From: CAYSUS01 sp964434165
GTDB lineage: Bacteria; Planctomycetota; Planctomycetia; Pirellulales; Thermoguttaceae
Assembly: GCA_964434165.1 (NCBI GenBank)
Contig: CAYSUS010000011.1
Coordinates: 31,606 to 95,605 of the forward strand
Length of the DNA stretch: 64,000 nt
Direction: 5' to 3'
The notes beneath the pieces are model-generated. The model had not been told where the DNA came from. It saw only the letters and a list, made by a program, of their open reading frames with translations, and searched no databases. A program made the translations under genes and the position numbers. Of this stretch, positions 35,862-44,602 are shown in pieces. The first letter of the stretch is position 1. Each line of letters starts with the position of its first letter.

Positions 35862-37466
35862 ATGCGTGCCATACCCCTGCGTGCGCTCGGTTGGGCGGCG
35901 GCGATCGCCGCGCTCACGCCGCTAGCCGCGTCGGCGCAGCGTTTCGGGACCGATGCCGTCGTCCATGCCGGCGCCAATGCGCAGAACGAGATCTCGCTGA
36001 CGCTGCTGCCCGGCACGCAGCCGGGCATGCCCCAGGCGCTGCTGGCCGCATACAACGACGGCAGTCCCGGCGCGGGCTTGGGCGTCAGCCTTAGTGCGGA
36101 CGGGGGAGCGAACTGGACCAGCACGCAGTTGCCTTTCCCTGCGCCGTCGCCTGCCGGGCCGATTCCCGGGGCCGTGTTCGATACGGCCTTCGACCCTTCC
36201 GCAACAGCCGACACGCAGGGCAACCTCTTCGTCGGCCATATCGCCGCGGATACGACGGCCGGTTTCGGCGGCGACAACGGGATGTACGTGTGGCGCTCCT
36301 CCAACGGCGGCCAGAGCTGGACGCAGGCGGTCGTGTCGGAGGCCGCGGCCGCCTCGGGAAGCCCGGACGCGAGCTACCGCTTCAACGACCGCTGCCAGAT
36401 CGCCGCCGACCGGTTCGCGGCCAGCCCGCACAAGGACAACGTGTATGCGGCCTGGATCAAGGATCGGGGTCTCGGCGTAGGCGCCAACAGCGACGTCTAC
36501 TTCGCCTACTCGACCGACGGCGGCGCGACCTTCACGGAACTGGCGGGCACGCTGAACAACACCACGACGCATCCGCTGGGCAACATGCCCATCCCGCGCG
36601 TGGCGGCCAACGGCGACGTTTACGTCTCGTGGCTGGATTACGACGTCACCAACCATCCCAACCCCGCCAGCCCCGGCTACACCGCCAGCGGCGGCCGGGG
36701 CACGGTGTACCTGACCAGATCGACCGACGGCGGCGTCACCTTCGCCCCCGAGTGGTCGGTCACCGCGATCGATCTGCCGTATCAGACCGGCGCCTCCCAC
36801 CCGGTCGCCACAAATCCCTTCAGCGTGTCGGACGTAAGCGGAACCGCGTTTACGCTGGCCAAGGGGGCCCCCGTGCTGGCCACGTCCACGCTCAACCCCT
36901 CGGACCTGTACCTGGTGTACGCGGCCGATCCCGACCGGGTGTACGCCCCGGACGGCACGGTGCAGAGCGACGGCCCGGAGGAGGCCGACATCTTCTTCAC
37001 CCGATCCGCCGACTCGGGCGTCACCTGGAGCGCTCCGCACCAGTTCGCCCGGCCGAACGACCAGGTCATGCCCTGGATGGACGTCAAGCCCGACGGGACC
37101 ATCGACCTGGCCTGGTACGACCGGCGCCATGATCCGGCGGATCACCACTGGGACGTGTACGTCACGCGGAGCACCGATGGCGGGCTGACCTTCCTTCCCG
37201 AACTGGCGCTGAACGACCAAAGCTTCTGGACGCCCGGCGCGCAGAACGCGGGCTGCGACTGGATGGGCGAGTATCTCGGCCTGGCCGTGGACTCGGGCTA
37301 CGGCTACGTGGCGTGGACGTTCTCCCCGCCGGACCCACTGGGCGACATCTACTTCGACAAGTTCGCCAATGCGTCGCTCACGATCATCCCCGAGCCCTCC
37401 AGCCTGTTGCTCGCGCTGGTGGGCGCGTGCTCCCTGTTGGGGCTGCGCCGGTGGCGGAGGCGCTGA
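35862..37466 (+). CDS. PEP-CTERM protein with sialidase-type Asp-box propeller
   Basis: A 534-residue secreted protein; GGGAGA precedes the ATG at 35862. The signal peptide ends near residue 25 (AAAIAALTPLAASAQ). The body is a beta-propeller with at least five Asp-box (BNR) motifs S/T-x-D/N-G/S-G-x-[TS]-[WF]: SSNGGQSWT, STDGGATFT, STDGGVTF, SADSGVTW and STDGGLTF. The C-terminus is IPEPSSLLLALVGACSLLGL plus RRWRRR, a PEP-CTERM signal. Asp-box propellers occur in sialidases and many binding proteins. The arginine triad and Asp/Tyr nucleophile of sialidase are not evident, so enzymatic activity is unproven. It is probably displayed on the envelope or in matrix. Confidence 0.85.
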   Translation: MRAIPLRALGWAAAIAALTPLAASAQRFGTDAVVHAGANAQNEISLTLLPGTQPGMPQALLAAYNDGSPGAGLGVSLSADGGANWTSTQLPFPAPSPAGPIPGAVFDTAFDPSATADTQGNLFVGHIAADTTAGFGGDNGMYVWRSSNGGQSWTQAVVSEAAAASGSPDASYRFNDRCQIAADRFAASPHKDNVYAAWIKDRGLGVGANSDVYFAYSTDGGATFTELAGTLNNTTTHPLGNMPIPRVAANGDVYVSWLDYDVTNHPNPASPGYTASGGRGTVYLTRSTDGGVTFAPEWSVTAIDLPYQTGASHPVATNPFSVSDVSGTAFTLAKGAPVLATSTLNPSDLYLVYAADPDRVYAPDGTVQSDGPEEADIFFTRSADSGVTWSAPHQFARPNDQVMPWMDVKPDGTIDLAWYDRRHDPADHHWDVYVTRSTDGGLTFLPELALNDQSFWTPGAQNAGCDWMGEYLGLAVDSGYGYVAWTFSPPDPLGDIYFDKFANASLTIIPEPSSLLLALVGACSLLGLRRWRRR

Positions 37467-38066
37467 CCGCGGGCTTTGTCGCGATTCTCCGCACTTGGGG
37501 CGGGCTGCAAAGGCCTCGGCCGCCCTTCGAGCCTGCCCAGGTTCCGACGAGCATGCCGGTCGGCGCGGCACAAAAAAGCCTGGAACCGGCGCCGTCGATC
37601 GGCTAGGCTCGACTCCCGCAGCCCGGTGCGGCCCGGGTGGCCGCACCGCGCCAACCGCCTGATCGGAGCGCTGCCGTGATGTATGTAGCCTGCAACCACG
37701 TGGGGATTCTTCGGCTGGTCGCGGCGGCCGCCGCTGGTCGATCGATTTCCGACTCTTCTTGGGGTAAGGGGCGATCGGGGGTCGCGACCTGGAAGAACTG
37801 AACTCCGCTGTCCAAAACGGGCGCGGGCCGAGCAGCGCGAGTGGCATCACCTCATGCATAAGTAACACGTCAAAAAGAGCTTATCGCTTGAGGTCGCACT
37901 CGCGGCCTGCCGCGGGCGACCTGGCGGGGATTGCATTAACACCCCCACTTTAGGAGGGGATGTCGGGGGCACAGCAAAGGCACACAGGCGCCGCGGTCTT
38001 CGCAGACCGCGCGACCCCTGTTTCTACTGTTTGGGCCGGGTGCATTCCAACCGAGGCACGCCTCCT
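37467..38066. other. Intergenic, 600 bases, with a hairpin at 37992-38011
   Basis: CGCGGTCT-TCGC-AGACCGCG is a perfect 8-bp stem with a tetraloop, 55 bases before the DUF58 start. It could be a leader hairpin or the end of the upstream transcript; no T tract follows. Nothing else is recognised. The stretch 37850-37940 is AT-richer (TAAGTAACACGTCAAAAAG). Confidence 0.4.
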
Positions 38067-38978
38067 ATGACCACCCAGACCAGGAGTCGCTTTCTCGACC
38101 TGCGCGCGCTGGCGGCCCTGCAGCACATGCGCTTCACGACGCGCCATTTCATCGAGGGGGCTTACAGCGGGCGGCACCGCTCGCGCCAGCAGGGCGGGGC
38201 CGGCGAGTTCGTCGATTACCGCGAGTACTCCGGCGCCGAAGACCTCCGCCGCCTCGACTGGAAGGTCCTCGCCCGCAGCGGCAAGGCCTTTGTCCGGCTC
38301 CACCAGGAAGAGACCAACCTGCTTTGCACGCTGGCCATCGACGCCTCGGGCTCGATGGCCTTCGGGGCCCGCGGGCCGAGCGACCTCCACGGGTCCAAGC
38401 TGGAATACGCCCAGTACCTGGTTACCGCCCTAAGCCACGTGATCAGCCAGGGACAGGACCAGGTCGGGCTGGCCGTGCTGGACGAGGGCCTGCGCGAGCT
38501 GCTCCCGCCCGGCGGGACACCCACGCACGTGAGCTTGCTGCAGGAGACCGTCGAGCACGTGCAGACGCGTCCCGCGCGCAGCATGGCCGCCGGGCTGCGC
38601 GCCCTGTTCGAGCGGAGTCCGCGGCGCGGCGTGCTGCTGTTGATGACCGACTTCCTGGCCGAGGACCTGGCCGAGGCGTTCTCCGCGCTCCGCTTGTTCC
38701 GGCACCGCGGCTGGGAGGTGATCGCCCTGCACCTGGTCCACCCCGACGAGGAGCGCCTGCCCGACGGCGCGGCGTTTCGCTTCGAGGGGATGGAGGCGGA
38801 CGGGCAGATCGCCTGCTCTCCGGCCGAGATCCGCACGGCCTACCGCGCGCGGTTCGAGGCGCACCTGGCCACGGTCCGCCAGTTCGCCCTGGCTGGAGGG
38901 TGCGACTACCGCCGGGTCTCGACCGCCGTCTCGTACCTGGAGACGCTTGGAGGTTTCCTCGTCGAGCGGGCGGGATGA
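38067..38978 (+). CDS. DUF58 protein with a von Willebrand A-like domain
   Basis: A 303-residue cytoplasmic protein without membrane helices. The DUF58 hallmark is present: GGAGEFVDYREYSGAEDLRR then LDWKVLARSGKAFVRLHQEE. A vWA fold follows, with the metal-site DASGSM (residues about 93-98) and LLLMTDFLAEDL. DUF58 proteins normally work with a MoxR AAA+ ATPase, often in one operon. Here the MoxR gene is about 14 kb away (52687-53700). The start is the ATG at 38067; the frame is open to 38031. The role is probably assembly or maturation of an envelope or enzyme complex, as for other MoxR/vWA pairs. Confidence 0.88.
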   Translation: MTTQTRSRFLDLRALAALQHMRFTTRHFIEGAYSGRHRSRQQGGAGEFVDYREYSGAEDLRRLDWKVLARSGKAFVRLHQEETNLLCTLAIDASGSMAFGARGPSDLHGSKLEYAQYLVTALSHVISQGQDQVGLAVLDEGLRELLPPGGTPTHVSLLQETVEHVQTRPARSMAAGLRALFERSPRRGVLLLMTDFLAEDLAEAFSALRLFRHRGWEVIALHLVHPDEERLPDGAAFRFEGMEADGQIACSPAEIRTAYRARFEAHLATVRQFALAGGCDYRRVSTAVSYLETLGGFLVERAG

Positions 38979-38990
38979 GGCAAAGGGAGA

Positions 38991-39030
38991 ACGATGAATG
39001 ATGAATGACGAATAATGATGAATGGCGAAT
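38991..39030 (+). repeat. Short ATGAATG/ACGAAT heptamer repeat tract
   Basis: About forty bases are built of near-repeats ATGAATG, ATGAATG, ACGAATA, ATGATGA, ATGGCGAAT, between the DUF58 and serine-hydrolase genes. The tract is much AT-richer than its surroundings. Confidence 0.6.
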
Positions 39031-39062
39031 CGGGGACTTCGTTACCAGATGGGGAGCTGAGC

Positions 39063-40322
39063 ATGAAAGTTGCGAGAAGCCTGGGGTTCGTTTCCATCGT
39101 GTCGCGACGCCGCCGGGCGGTCTGCGCTCTGCTGGTTGCCGCGGCGCTCGGCGCGATGCCGGCGACGCGCGGCGTCGCTGCGAAGCCGGACAAGCCGGTC
39201 CTGGCCAAGATCCCCGCCGCGATGCGGGCATTCGTCGATCGCGGCGACATCTCCGGGGCGGTGACCGTCGTCGGCCGGGCCGACGGCATCCTCTGCTACG
39301 ACGCGGTGGGCCTCCGCGACCTGAAGTCCGATACGCCGATGACCGAGGACACTCTCTTCCGAATCGCCTCGATGACCAAGCCGATCACCTCGCTGGGCAT
39401 CATGATCCTGGCCGAAGAGGGCAAGCTTTCCATCGACGACGCCGTAGAGAAACACCTACCGGAGTTCAAGGGGCAGATGCTCGTCGAAGAGCGCTCCCGC
39501 GACCGCCTCGTGCTGGTGCGTCCGCCGCGCAAGATCACGCTCCGCGACCTCTTGACGCACACCTCGGGCCTGCCGGGCGGCTTTCCGCCCGGACTGAGGG
39601 ACCTGTACAAGACCCGCGACCACAGCCTGGCCGAGGGGATCATGGCCGTCTCGCAGCAGCCGCTGAACTTCGAGCCCGGTGCCAAGTGGTCTTACTGCAA
39701 TGCCGGCATGGACACGCTGGGCCGGATTATCGAAGTCGCCGGCGGCGAGCGCTACGAGACGTTCCTGAAGAAGCGGATCTTCGACCCGCTGGGCATGAAG
39801 GACACGGTGTTCTATCCAAACCAGGCCCAGGCCGCCCGGGCCGCCAAGACCTACGGCATCAAGGACGGCAAGCTCGTCGAGGCCCCGGTGACGATCATCG
39901 GGCCCACGGACGAGGCCGTGTATCCGATCCCCGCCGGCGGGCTGTACTCCACGGGAGCGGACCTGGCGCGGCTCTACCGCATGATGCTCAACCGGGGCCA
40001 ACTCGACGGCGCGCGGATCGTCTGCGAAGAAACGGTGGCCGAGATGACCAAGGTCCAGACGGGCGAGCTGGAGTGCGGCTTCGTTGCCGGCATGAGCTTC
40101 GGGCTGGGCTGGGGCGTGGTCCGGGAGCCCCAGGGCGTGACCTCCATGCTCTCGCCGGGCACGTACGGCCACGGTGGGGCCTTCGGCACGCAGGGCTGGA
40201 TGGACCCGAAGCAGGACCTGTTCGTCGTGCTCCTCATCCAGCGCGTGGGCCTGAAGAACGGTGATGCCTCGGACATGCGCCGCGCGCTTCAGAAGCTGGC
40301 CGTGGAGGCGATTGGGGGGTGA
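39063..40322 (+). CDS. Secreted serine hydrolase, class C beta-lactamase fold
   Basis: A 419-residue protein, starting at the ATG at 39063 after GGGGAGC. The signal peptide ends about residue 40 (AVCALLVAAALGAMPATRGVAA). The beta-lactamase/DD-peptidase fold has nucleophile S103 in SMTK, Tyr211-Cys-Asn213 (YCN, the YxN motif) and GHGG replacing KTG. DLLTHTSGLPGGFPPGLRDL is the family loop. This group includes esterases and D-amino peptidases as well as penicillin-recognising enzymes, so resistance should not be assumed. HGG at the third motif is typical of the EstB/penicillin-binding-protein-related esterase set. No partner gene is obvious. Confidence 0.85.
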   Translation: MKVARSLGFVSIVSRRRRAVCALLVAAALGAMPATRGVAAKPDKPVLAKIPAAMRAFVDRGDISGAVTVVGRADGILCYDAVGLRDLKSDTPMTEDTLFRIASMTKPITSLGIMILAEEGKLSIDDAVEKHLPEFKGQMLVEERSRDRLVLVRPPRKITLRDLLTHTSGLPGGFPPGLRDLYKTRDHSLAEGIMAVSQQPLNFEPGAKWSYCNAGMDTLGRIIEVAGGERYETFLKKRIFDPLGMKDTVFYPNQAQAARAAKTYGIKDGKLVEAPVTIIGPTDEAVYPIPAGGLYSTGADLARLYRMMLNRGQLDGARIVCEETVAEMTKVQTGELECGFVAGMSFGLGWGVVREPQGVTSMLSPGTYGHGGAFGTQGWMDPKQDLFVVLLIQRVGLKNGDASDMRRALQKLAVEAIGG

Positions 40323-40669
40323 GGGGGAGAGGGACGATTTCAGATCATGAATCGGAAGACACGTGATCGGCGGCTTGCGCCCGAGGTGATTGGGAGGGAC
40401 GGCCAGGTTCGGGGACTCATCGAGCAGGAGAAGCCTGAGATCCGGGGACTGCTGCATGGCGGGCCGCGCGGTCCGACCCCTCCTGGGTACCCCCGCATCG
40501 CGTCGCGGGTGACGTTCGTTAGAATGGGATGCTAGCAGCGGACGGCTGGTGGCCGGCAGGGCTCAGCAGACTTTTGAAGTCTGGGAGACTTCGGAAGTTT
40601 TGGCAAGAAGTCTCTGGCACAGTCCAAGCCCGCTCGCGCATGGACAGCCCCCTCTTTGAGGAGCCAAGG
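40323..40669. other. Intergenic region upstream of dnaE
   Basis: 347 bases. It contains the family-1 repeat at 40568-40600 (separate entry). The dnaE frame is open to 40529, but the extra residues run through the repeat and are not family sequence. No clear promoter pair. Confidence 0.35.
40568..40600. repeat. Dispersed inverted repeat, family 1, copy C
   Basis: AGACTTTTGAAGTCT (6-bp stem) followed by GGGAGACTTCGGAAGTTT. It is collinear with the reverse complement of copy D (56536-56568): GTCTGGGAGACTTCGGAAGT is identical in both. Confidence 0.75.
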
Positions 40670-43600
40670 ATGACTGCCCCTCCTTTCGTGCATCTCCATT
40701 GCCATAGCCACTTCAGCCTCCTGGACGGGGCTGGTGACGTGGGTCGGCTGGTGGATCGAGCCAAGGCCCTGCGCATGAACGCCCTGGCCCTGACCGACCA
40801 CGGCAACCTTTACGGTGCGCTGGAGTTCTACCAGAAGGCCAAGGCCATCGGCATCAACCCGATCATCGGGTACGAGGCCTACGTGGCCCCCGGCTCTCGC
40901 TTCCAGAAGGACGCGGGCGGGATGAAGGAGGCCAGTTTCCACCTCACGCTGTTGGCGCAGAACCGCACGGGCTTCCAGAACCTGCTCCAGCTCGCCTCGT
41001 CGGCCTTTCTGGAGGGCTTCTACTACCGCCCTCGGATCGACAAGGAGATCCTTCGGGATCACAGCGAGGGGCTGATCTGCCTGAGCGGCTGCGTGTCCAG
41101 CGAGCTGAACCGCGCGCTGCTCTCAGCCAGCGAGCCCGACGTCGAGCGGGCCATGCAGGTCGCCGCGTGGTTCCACGGCGTGTTCGGCGACCGCTACTTC
41201 ATCGAGGTGCAGAACAACGGCCTGGAAATCCAGCAGATCGCCCTGAAAGGCTCCGTGGAGGTCGCCCGGCGCATGGGCATCCCCCTGGTCGCCACCAGCG
41301 ACGTGCACTATGTGGATCGCGACGACGCCGTGGGGCAGGACATCCTGCTGTGCATCAACACGGGCAAGTTCCGCACCGACTCCAACCGCATGCGGATGGA
41401 GACCAACGAGTTCTATCTCCGCGGCCCCGAGGAGATGTACGCGGCGTTCTCCGACCTGGAGGACGCGGTCCGGCGCAGCCAGGAGATCGCCGACCGCGTG
41501 GAGATCGACCTGGAGCTGGGCAAGCGGAACTTCCCGGTGTTCACCCCGCCCGACGGAAAGACCTCCCAGGACTACCTCCGCGAGCTGGTCGAGGAGGGTT
41601 TGCGGGGCCGCTACGCCGATCGGCTCGACCGGCTGAAGGACGGGCAGTTCGCCCCGGAGGTCGTCGAGCGCATCGACCGCGAGCTGGGGGTGATCAACAA
41701 GCTGGGGTTCCCCAACTACTTCCTCATCGTCTGGGACTTCGTCAATTTCGCACGGAGCCGCGGCATCGAGGCCACGGCGCGCGGTTCGGGCGTGGGATCG
41801 CTGGTGGCCTACGCCCTGCACATGAGCCACGTCTGCCCGCTGGACTACGACCTGCTGTTCGAGCGGTTTCTCGACGTCAACCGGCTGGAGGCGCCGGACA
41901 TCGACATCGACTTCGACCAGCAGCGCCGCGGCGAGGTGATCCAGTACGTGAAGGAGAAGTACGGGCACGAGAACGTGGCCCAGATTGGCACGTTCGGCAC
42001 GCTGGCCGCCCGGGCGGCGATCCGCGACGTGGGCCGCGCGCTGGGCATGCCCATCCCGCAGGTCGATGCCGTGGTGGCCAAGGTGCCCGAGAAGCTGGGC
42101 ATCACGCTCGACAAGGCCCTGCAGGAAAGCGAGGAGCTGAAGAAGGAGTACGACACCAACCACGAGGTCCGCGAGCTGCTGGACCTGGCGCGCAAGATCG
42201 AGGGCCTCGCCCGCAACGTGGGCACCCACGCCGCCGCCGTGGTGATCGCCGACAAGCCGCTGACCACCTACGTGCCTCTGCAGCACGTGCAGGGCAAGGA
42301 GGAGGTGATCACCCAGTGGGCGATGGGCGACGTGGAGCGGGCCGGCCTGCTGAAGATGGACTTCCTCGGTCTGCGCAACCTGACGATCCTCGCCAAGGTG
42401 GTCCAGCTCATCGAGCAGAGCCAGGGCAATCGGGTCGATCCGTACGGCTTCCCCCTCGACGACGAGGAGACCTTCGCCCTGCTCTGCCGCGGCGAGACCA
42501 AGGGCATCTTCCAGCTCGAAAGCGGCGGCATCCGCGACCTCTTGCAGCGGATGAAGCCCGACCACTTCCGCGACATCATCGCCACCAACGCCCTCTACCG
42601 CCCGGGGCCGCTGGAGGGCGGCATGGTGGACGACTACATCCAGGTCAAGCACGGGCGCAAGAAGGCCGAGTACAAGCATCCCGTGATGCGCGAGATCCTG
42701 GCAGAGACCCACGGCGTGATGGTCTATCAGGAGCAGGTGATGCGGATCCTCAACCGCCTCGGCGGGATCGAGCTCTCCGACGCCTACAAGTGCATCAAGG
42801 CGATCAGCAAGAAGAAGCTGCCGATCATCGCCAGGTTCCGCGAGGAGTTCATCGACGGAGCCCACGCCAAGGGCCTCTCCAAGAAGGAGGCCGAGGAGCT
42901 TTTCGCGCTGATCGAGAAGTTCGCCGGGTACGGCTTCAACAAGTCGCACTCGACCGCCTACGCCCTGATCGCCTACATGACGGCCTACCTGAAGGCCCAC
43001 TACCCGGTCGAGTTCATGGCGGCCCTGCTCTCCAGTGACATCCCGGGGCGGAACTTCAAGAAGAAGGACTCGCTCGTGGAGCACCTGGAGGACTGCCAGC
43101 GGATGCAGGTGGAAGTGCTCCCACCGAGCGTGAACCGCTCGCACGCCGAGTTCACGGTTGAGGGCGGCAAGATCTGTTTCGGCCTGGCGGCGATCAAGGG
43201 GTGCGGCGGCTCGGCCGGGGCGGCGATCGCGCGCGAGCGCGCCCGCGGCGGTCCTTTCCGAAGCCTGTTCGACTTCTGCGAGCGCCTCGATCCCAGCGCG
43301 GTCAACCGCACGGCCATCGAATCGCTGGTCAAGGCCGGGGCGCTGGACGGGCTGGGCGGCCACCGCGCGCAGTGGATGGCCGTGCTGGACAAGGCCATGC
43401 AGTCCGGGGCGTCGGCGGCCTCCGACCGGCGCGCGGGGCAGAAAGGACTTTTCGATGACGGCCCCGACGACGAGCCGGAAGCGGAGACGTCACTCGATCT
43501 CCCCGCGCTGCCCGAATGGAACGAGCGCGAGAAGCTCGGCAAGGAAAAGGAGGTGCTGGGCTTCTACCTGTCCAGCCATCCCCTGGCCGAGCACGAGGCA

Positions 43601-44242
43601 ACGCTCCGCACCTACTGCACGCATACCTCGGCCAAGGCCGCCTCGCTGCCACACCGCACCGAGGTCCTGTTGGGCGGGATGCTCGCGGCCGTCAAACTCG
43701 CGCACACCAAGAACCCACAGCCGGGCAAGCCCAGTCGCTACGCCATGTTCGACCTGGAGGACATCGAAGGGATCATGCGGTGCATCCTCTGGCCGGAGCA
43801 GTTCGCCCAGTACGGCGAGATGGTCCAGCCGGACGCCATCCTCGGCGTGCTCGGCGCGGTCGATAAGCGCCCCGGCAGCGAGGAGGCCAACCTCATCGTC
43901 AACGAGCTGATCCCCATCGATCAACTCCCCGGCCGCTACACGCGCGGGGTGCGAATTCGTCTGCTGGAGGGCAAGCACGGCGTCGAGGGCCTGGAGAAGC
44001 TGTACGAGATCCTCCGCGGCTACCCCGGCACGTGCGAGCTCCACCTGGTGCTGTGGCTGGACGACGGATCCCGCGTACCCTGCAAGTGCGACAAGCTCCG
44101 GGTGGCCATTACGCCCGAGATGCGCAGCCGCGTGGACGGCCTGCTCGGGCCGGGCAATCTGGCGGTCGTCGCGGCTTCACCCTCCAGGGGGCGATCCAAC
44201 GGCCGCTCTAACGGGCGATCCAAGCCGCACAGTCGGGGGTAG
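40670..44242 (+). CDS. dnaE: DNA polymerase III alpha subunit
   Basis: A 1190-residue replicative polymerase of DnaE1 type. The N-terminal PHP domain has HLHCHSHFSLLDGA and LTDHGNLYGALEFYQKAK. The polymerase palm has Asp410/412/414 in PDIDIDFDQQRRGEVI, with GLPSR/fingers motifs RGSGVGSLVAYAL, MDFLGLRNLTIL, NALYRPGPLEGG, YQEQVMRI, KAISKKKLPI and FNKSHSTAYALIAYMTAYLK. Two further parts follow: a helix-hairpin-helix region (FGLAAIKGCGGSAGAAI) and an OB-fold domain (VLLGGMLAAVKLAHTKN, MFDLEDIEGIMRCILWP). The start is the ATG at 40670 with AGGAGC upstream. The C-terminus is basic (RGRSNGRSNGRSKPHSRG). This is the best-supported housekeeping gene in the window. Confidence 0.96.
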   Translation: MTAPPFVHLHCHSHFSLLDGAGDVGRLVDRAKALRMNALALTDHGNLYGALEFYQKAKAIGINPIIGYEAYVAPGSRFQKDAGGMKEASFHLTLLAQNRTGFQNLLQLASSAFLEGFYYRPRIDKEILRDHSEGLICLSGCVSSELNRALLSASEPDVERAMQVAAWFHGVFGDRYFIEVQNNGLEIQQIALKGSVEVARRMGIPLVATSDVHYVDRDDAVGQDILLCINTGKFRTDSNRMRMETNEFYLRGPEEMYAAFSDLEDAVRRSQEIADRVEIDLELGKRNFPVFTPPDGKTSQDYLRELVEEGLRGRYADRLDRLKDGQFAPEVVERIDRELGVINKLGFPNYFLIVWDFVNFARSRGIEATARGSGVGSLVAYALHMSHVCPLDYDLLFERFLDVNRLEAPDIDIDFDQQRRGEVIQYVKEKYGHENVAQIGTFGTLAARAAIRDVGRALGMPIPQVDAVVAKVPEKLGITLDKALQESEELKKEYDTNHEVRELLDLARKIEGLARNVGTHAAAVVIADKPLTTYVPLQHVQGKEEVITQWAMGDVERAGLLKMDFLGLRNLTILAKVVQLIEQSQGNRVDPYGFPLDDEETFALLCRGETKGIFQLESGGIRDLLQRMKPDHFRDIIATNALYRPGPLEGGMVDDYIQVKHGRKKAEYKHPVMREILAETHGVMVYQEQVMRILNRLGGIELSDAYKCIKAISKKKLPIIARFREEFIDGAHAKGLSKKEAEELFALIEKFAGYGFNKSHSTAYALIAYMTAYLKAHYPVEFMAALLSSDIPGRNFKKKDSLVEHLEDCQRMQVEVLPPSVNRSHAEFTVEGGKICFGLAAIKGCGGSAGAAIARERARGGPFRSLFDFCERLDPSAVNRTAIESLVKAGALDGLGGHRAQWMAVLDKAMQSGASAASDRRAGQKGLFDDGPDDEPEAETSLDLPALPEWNEREKLGKEKEVLGFYLSSHPLAEHEATLRTYCTHTSAKAASLPHRTEVLLGGMLAAVKLAHTKNPQPGKPSRYAMFDLEDIEGIMRCILWPEQFAQYGEMVQPDAILGVLGAVDKRPGSEEANLIVNELIPIDQLPGRYTRGVRIRLLEGKHGVEGLEKLYEILRGYPGTCELHLVLWLDDGSRVPCKCDKLRVAITPEMRSRVDGLLGPGNLAVVAASPSRGRSNGRSNGRSKPHSRG

Positions 44243-44602
44243 GGGCGCCGCAGCGCGTCGCCTCGGGGTTTCGGAACCTCCGCAGTAACCGGGCGGTGCC
44301 GCGGGGACACTCTTCCCCCGGCGGCTACGCGCCAGGGCGCCCCGGGGCCCTACCCAGGCCTTACGCTGGTTCCCCCGAAGTAGTGTTGCCTGACCCGCCT
44401 TGGTTCGCGATGTATGGTTCCTGAGGACGGGGTCCCCAGCCGAATCGCCGCGTCGGTGTCTTCCCAACGACCGTCTTCGCAATTAAACCGGAAAGGGAGA
44501 GGACACGTCGCGCGATCTGCGCCGCCGGCCGCGATGCCTCGCCCGCTGCCCTGGACGCCCTTGCTGGATTCAACCCCGAACGAGTGCCGACGAGAACCGA
44601 CC
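44243..44602. other. Intergenic region before the first DUF1598 gene
   Basis: 360 bases with no gene. AT-rich points are TTCGCAATTAAACCGG (44476-44491) and GATGTATGG (44410). No confident -35/-10 pair. The upstream-most part is a GC-rich tail of dnaE. Confidence 0.35.
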
